Source of the DNA: Chloroflexota bacterium
GTDB taxonomy: Bacteria; Chloroflexota; Anaerolineae; UBA1429
NCBI GenBank assembly: GCA_014360745.1
Contig: JACIWY010000280.1
Location: 1-5,359 of the forward strand
Direction: 5' to 3'
Length of the DNA stretch: 5,359 nucleotides
The position numbers were made by a program, and so were the translations under genes. Within the stretch, counting starts at the first letter, position 1; every line of letters starts with the position of its first letter. The notes under the pieces are model-generated. The model was not told where the DNA came from. It ran no database searches and saw only the letters and a program-made list of their open reading frames with translations. Positions 4,985-5,359 of this stretch are shown piece by piece.

Positions 4985-5359
4985 ATGAGAGGTCAACATC
5001 GAACTGCCAGAGGCTCCGAACTCCAAGAGCATGCCGAGCGGGCCAAGGTAAACTCGTCCCGCGCGGGCCTTCGGCCCTCCGGCCACGCGCTTCGGGGCGA
5101 GACGGGCTCTCTGGCCGGGGCACTCAGCCTACTCGATGTCTCGGCGGACATCGATGAAGCCGGAAAGGCCCGGCTGCTGACCCGGCTACAGCGCAGCTTG
5201 GGCAACACCGACACGCAACGGCTCATGGGTCTGGGCCAGGCCGATGGGTATCAAACGGTGCAGGCCGGCGCGTCCACGGCGGTAATCCAGCGAGACGATG
5301 GTTCCGTGGAACAGATATTGGAGCGACAAGGCGTACACGCCGGCGATTATTTGCTCAGC
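4985..5359 (+). CDS. N-terminal part of an eCIS-associated, DUF4157-type effector or adaptor protein (runs off the window)
   Basis: From ATG 4985 the frame stays open for exactly 125 codons to the last base, with no stop, so the gene continues to the right. The N-terminus is polar, basic and low in hydrophobics (MRGQHRTARGSELQEHAERA), with no signal peptide. Residues 26-38 (RAGLRPSGHALRG) are encoded by a GC-rich palindromic stretch. Residues 68-81 read LQRSLGNTDTQRLM and 100-105 VIQRDD. The L-Q-R-x-(L/I)-G-N-x-x-x-Q-R-L motif followed by an I-Q-R motif is typical of the region before the DUF4157 domain in eCIS-linked proteins. Such proteins are candidate cargo whose N-terminus targets them to the particle lumen. 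The toxic or enzymatic domain would lie beyond the window. Confidence is high that this is a gene and moderate for the family. Confidence 0.68.
   Translation, partial: MRGQHRTARGSELQEHAERAKVNSSRAGLRPSGHALRGETGSLAGALSLLDVSADIDEAGKARLLTRLQRSLGNTDTQRLMGLGQADGYQTVQAGASTAVIQRDDGSVEQILERQGVHAGDYLLS
5065..5092. repeat. GC-rich palindromic repeat inside the effector ORF, related to sequence at 332-347
   Basis: gggcc-ttc-ggccc (5065-5077) is a perfect hairpin, enclosed by gcgcg (5061-5065) and cgcgc (5086-5090). ctccggccacgcgctt (5077-5092) matches ctccggccacacgctt at 332-347 in 15 of 16 bases, 4.7 kb away and in non-coding DNA. It looks like a dispersed GC-rich palindromic element that also serves as coding sequence here (residues 26-37). 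Confidence 0.45.

Noticed and set aside
5134..5153. cgatgtc-tcggcg-gacatcg hairpin in the last ORF
   Set aside because: A perfect 7-bp stem, but within coding sequence, with no T-tract and no location-based reason for function; probably chance.
1..5359. CRISPR array, tRNA, rRNA or insertion sequence
   Set aside because: No regularly spaced repeat series, no cloverleaf or rRNA-like stretch, and no transposase frame or IS-like terminal repeats were found on either strand.

Overview
The window reads as the start of an accessory locus in a moderately GC-rich bacterium, most likely Chloroflexota (Anaerolineae/Caldilineae-like). That placement is an inference from protein style: a short BTAD-type regulator, an Afp15/PVC15-like ATPase, GTG starts and GC-rich palindromic intergenic repeats. 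No rRNA or other taxonomic marker is present.

Layout, all on the + strand. (1) 1-186 is the C-terminal end of an enolase-superfamily sugar-acid dehydratase, an unrelated metabolic gene that marks the left boundary. (2) 187-524 has no convincing gene. It is packed with inverted repeats: a nested ~100-nt branched structure (233-332), two short hairpins (354-392) and a terminator-like stem (445-468) just before the next gene. (3) 525-1475 is a BTAD/SARP-like transcriptional regulator of 316 aa. (4) 1476-1667 is a control region with a 17-nt direct repeat at a 22-nt period, the geometry expected of a SARP-type operator. (5) 1668-1898 (76-aa protein of unknown function), 1911-4178 (AAA+ ATPase) and 4191-4823 (YkgJ-type cysteine-cluster protein) are tightly spaced and look like one operon. 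(6) 4985 to the window end is an open reading frame with a good ribosome-binding site. Its N-terminal region resembles the DUF4157-type proteins and effectors that travel with extracellular contractile injection systems (eCIS).

Working model (inference): this is the regulatory and cargo-handling end of an eCIS (phage-tail-like, Afp/PVC/MAC-type) locus. The BTAD regulator would bind the 22-nt-spaced repeats and switch on the operon. The ATPase, with a degenerate first AAA module and an intact second one, would be the Afp15/PVC15 counterpart, implicated in particle maturation or cargo loading. The cysteine-cluster protein is an accessory of unknown role. The last ORF would be an effector or effector-adaptor. 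No sheath, tube, baseplate or spike gene is in the window, so the eCIS assignment rests on the ATPase, its neighbours and the effector-like N-terminus, and needs the downstream sequence.
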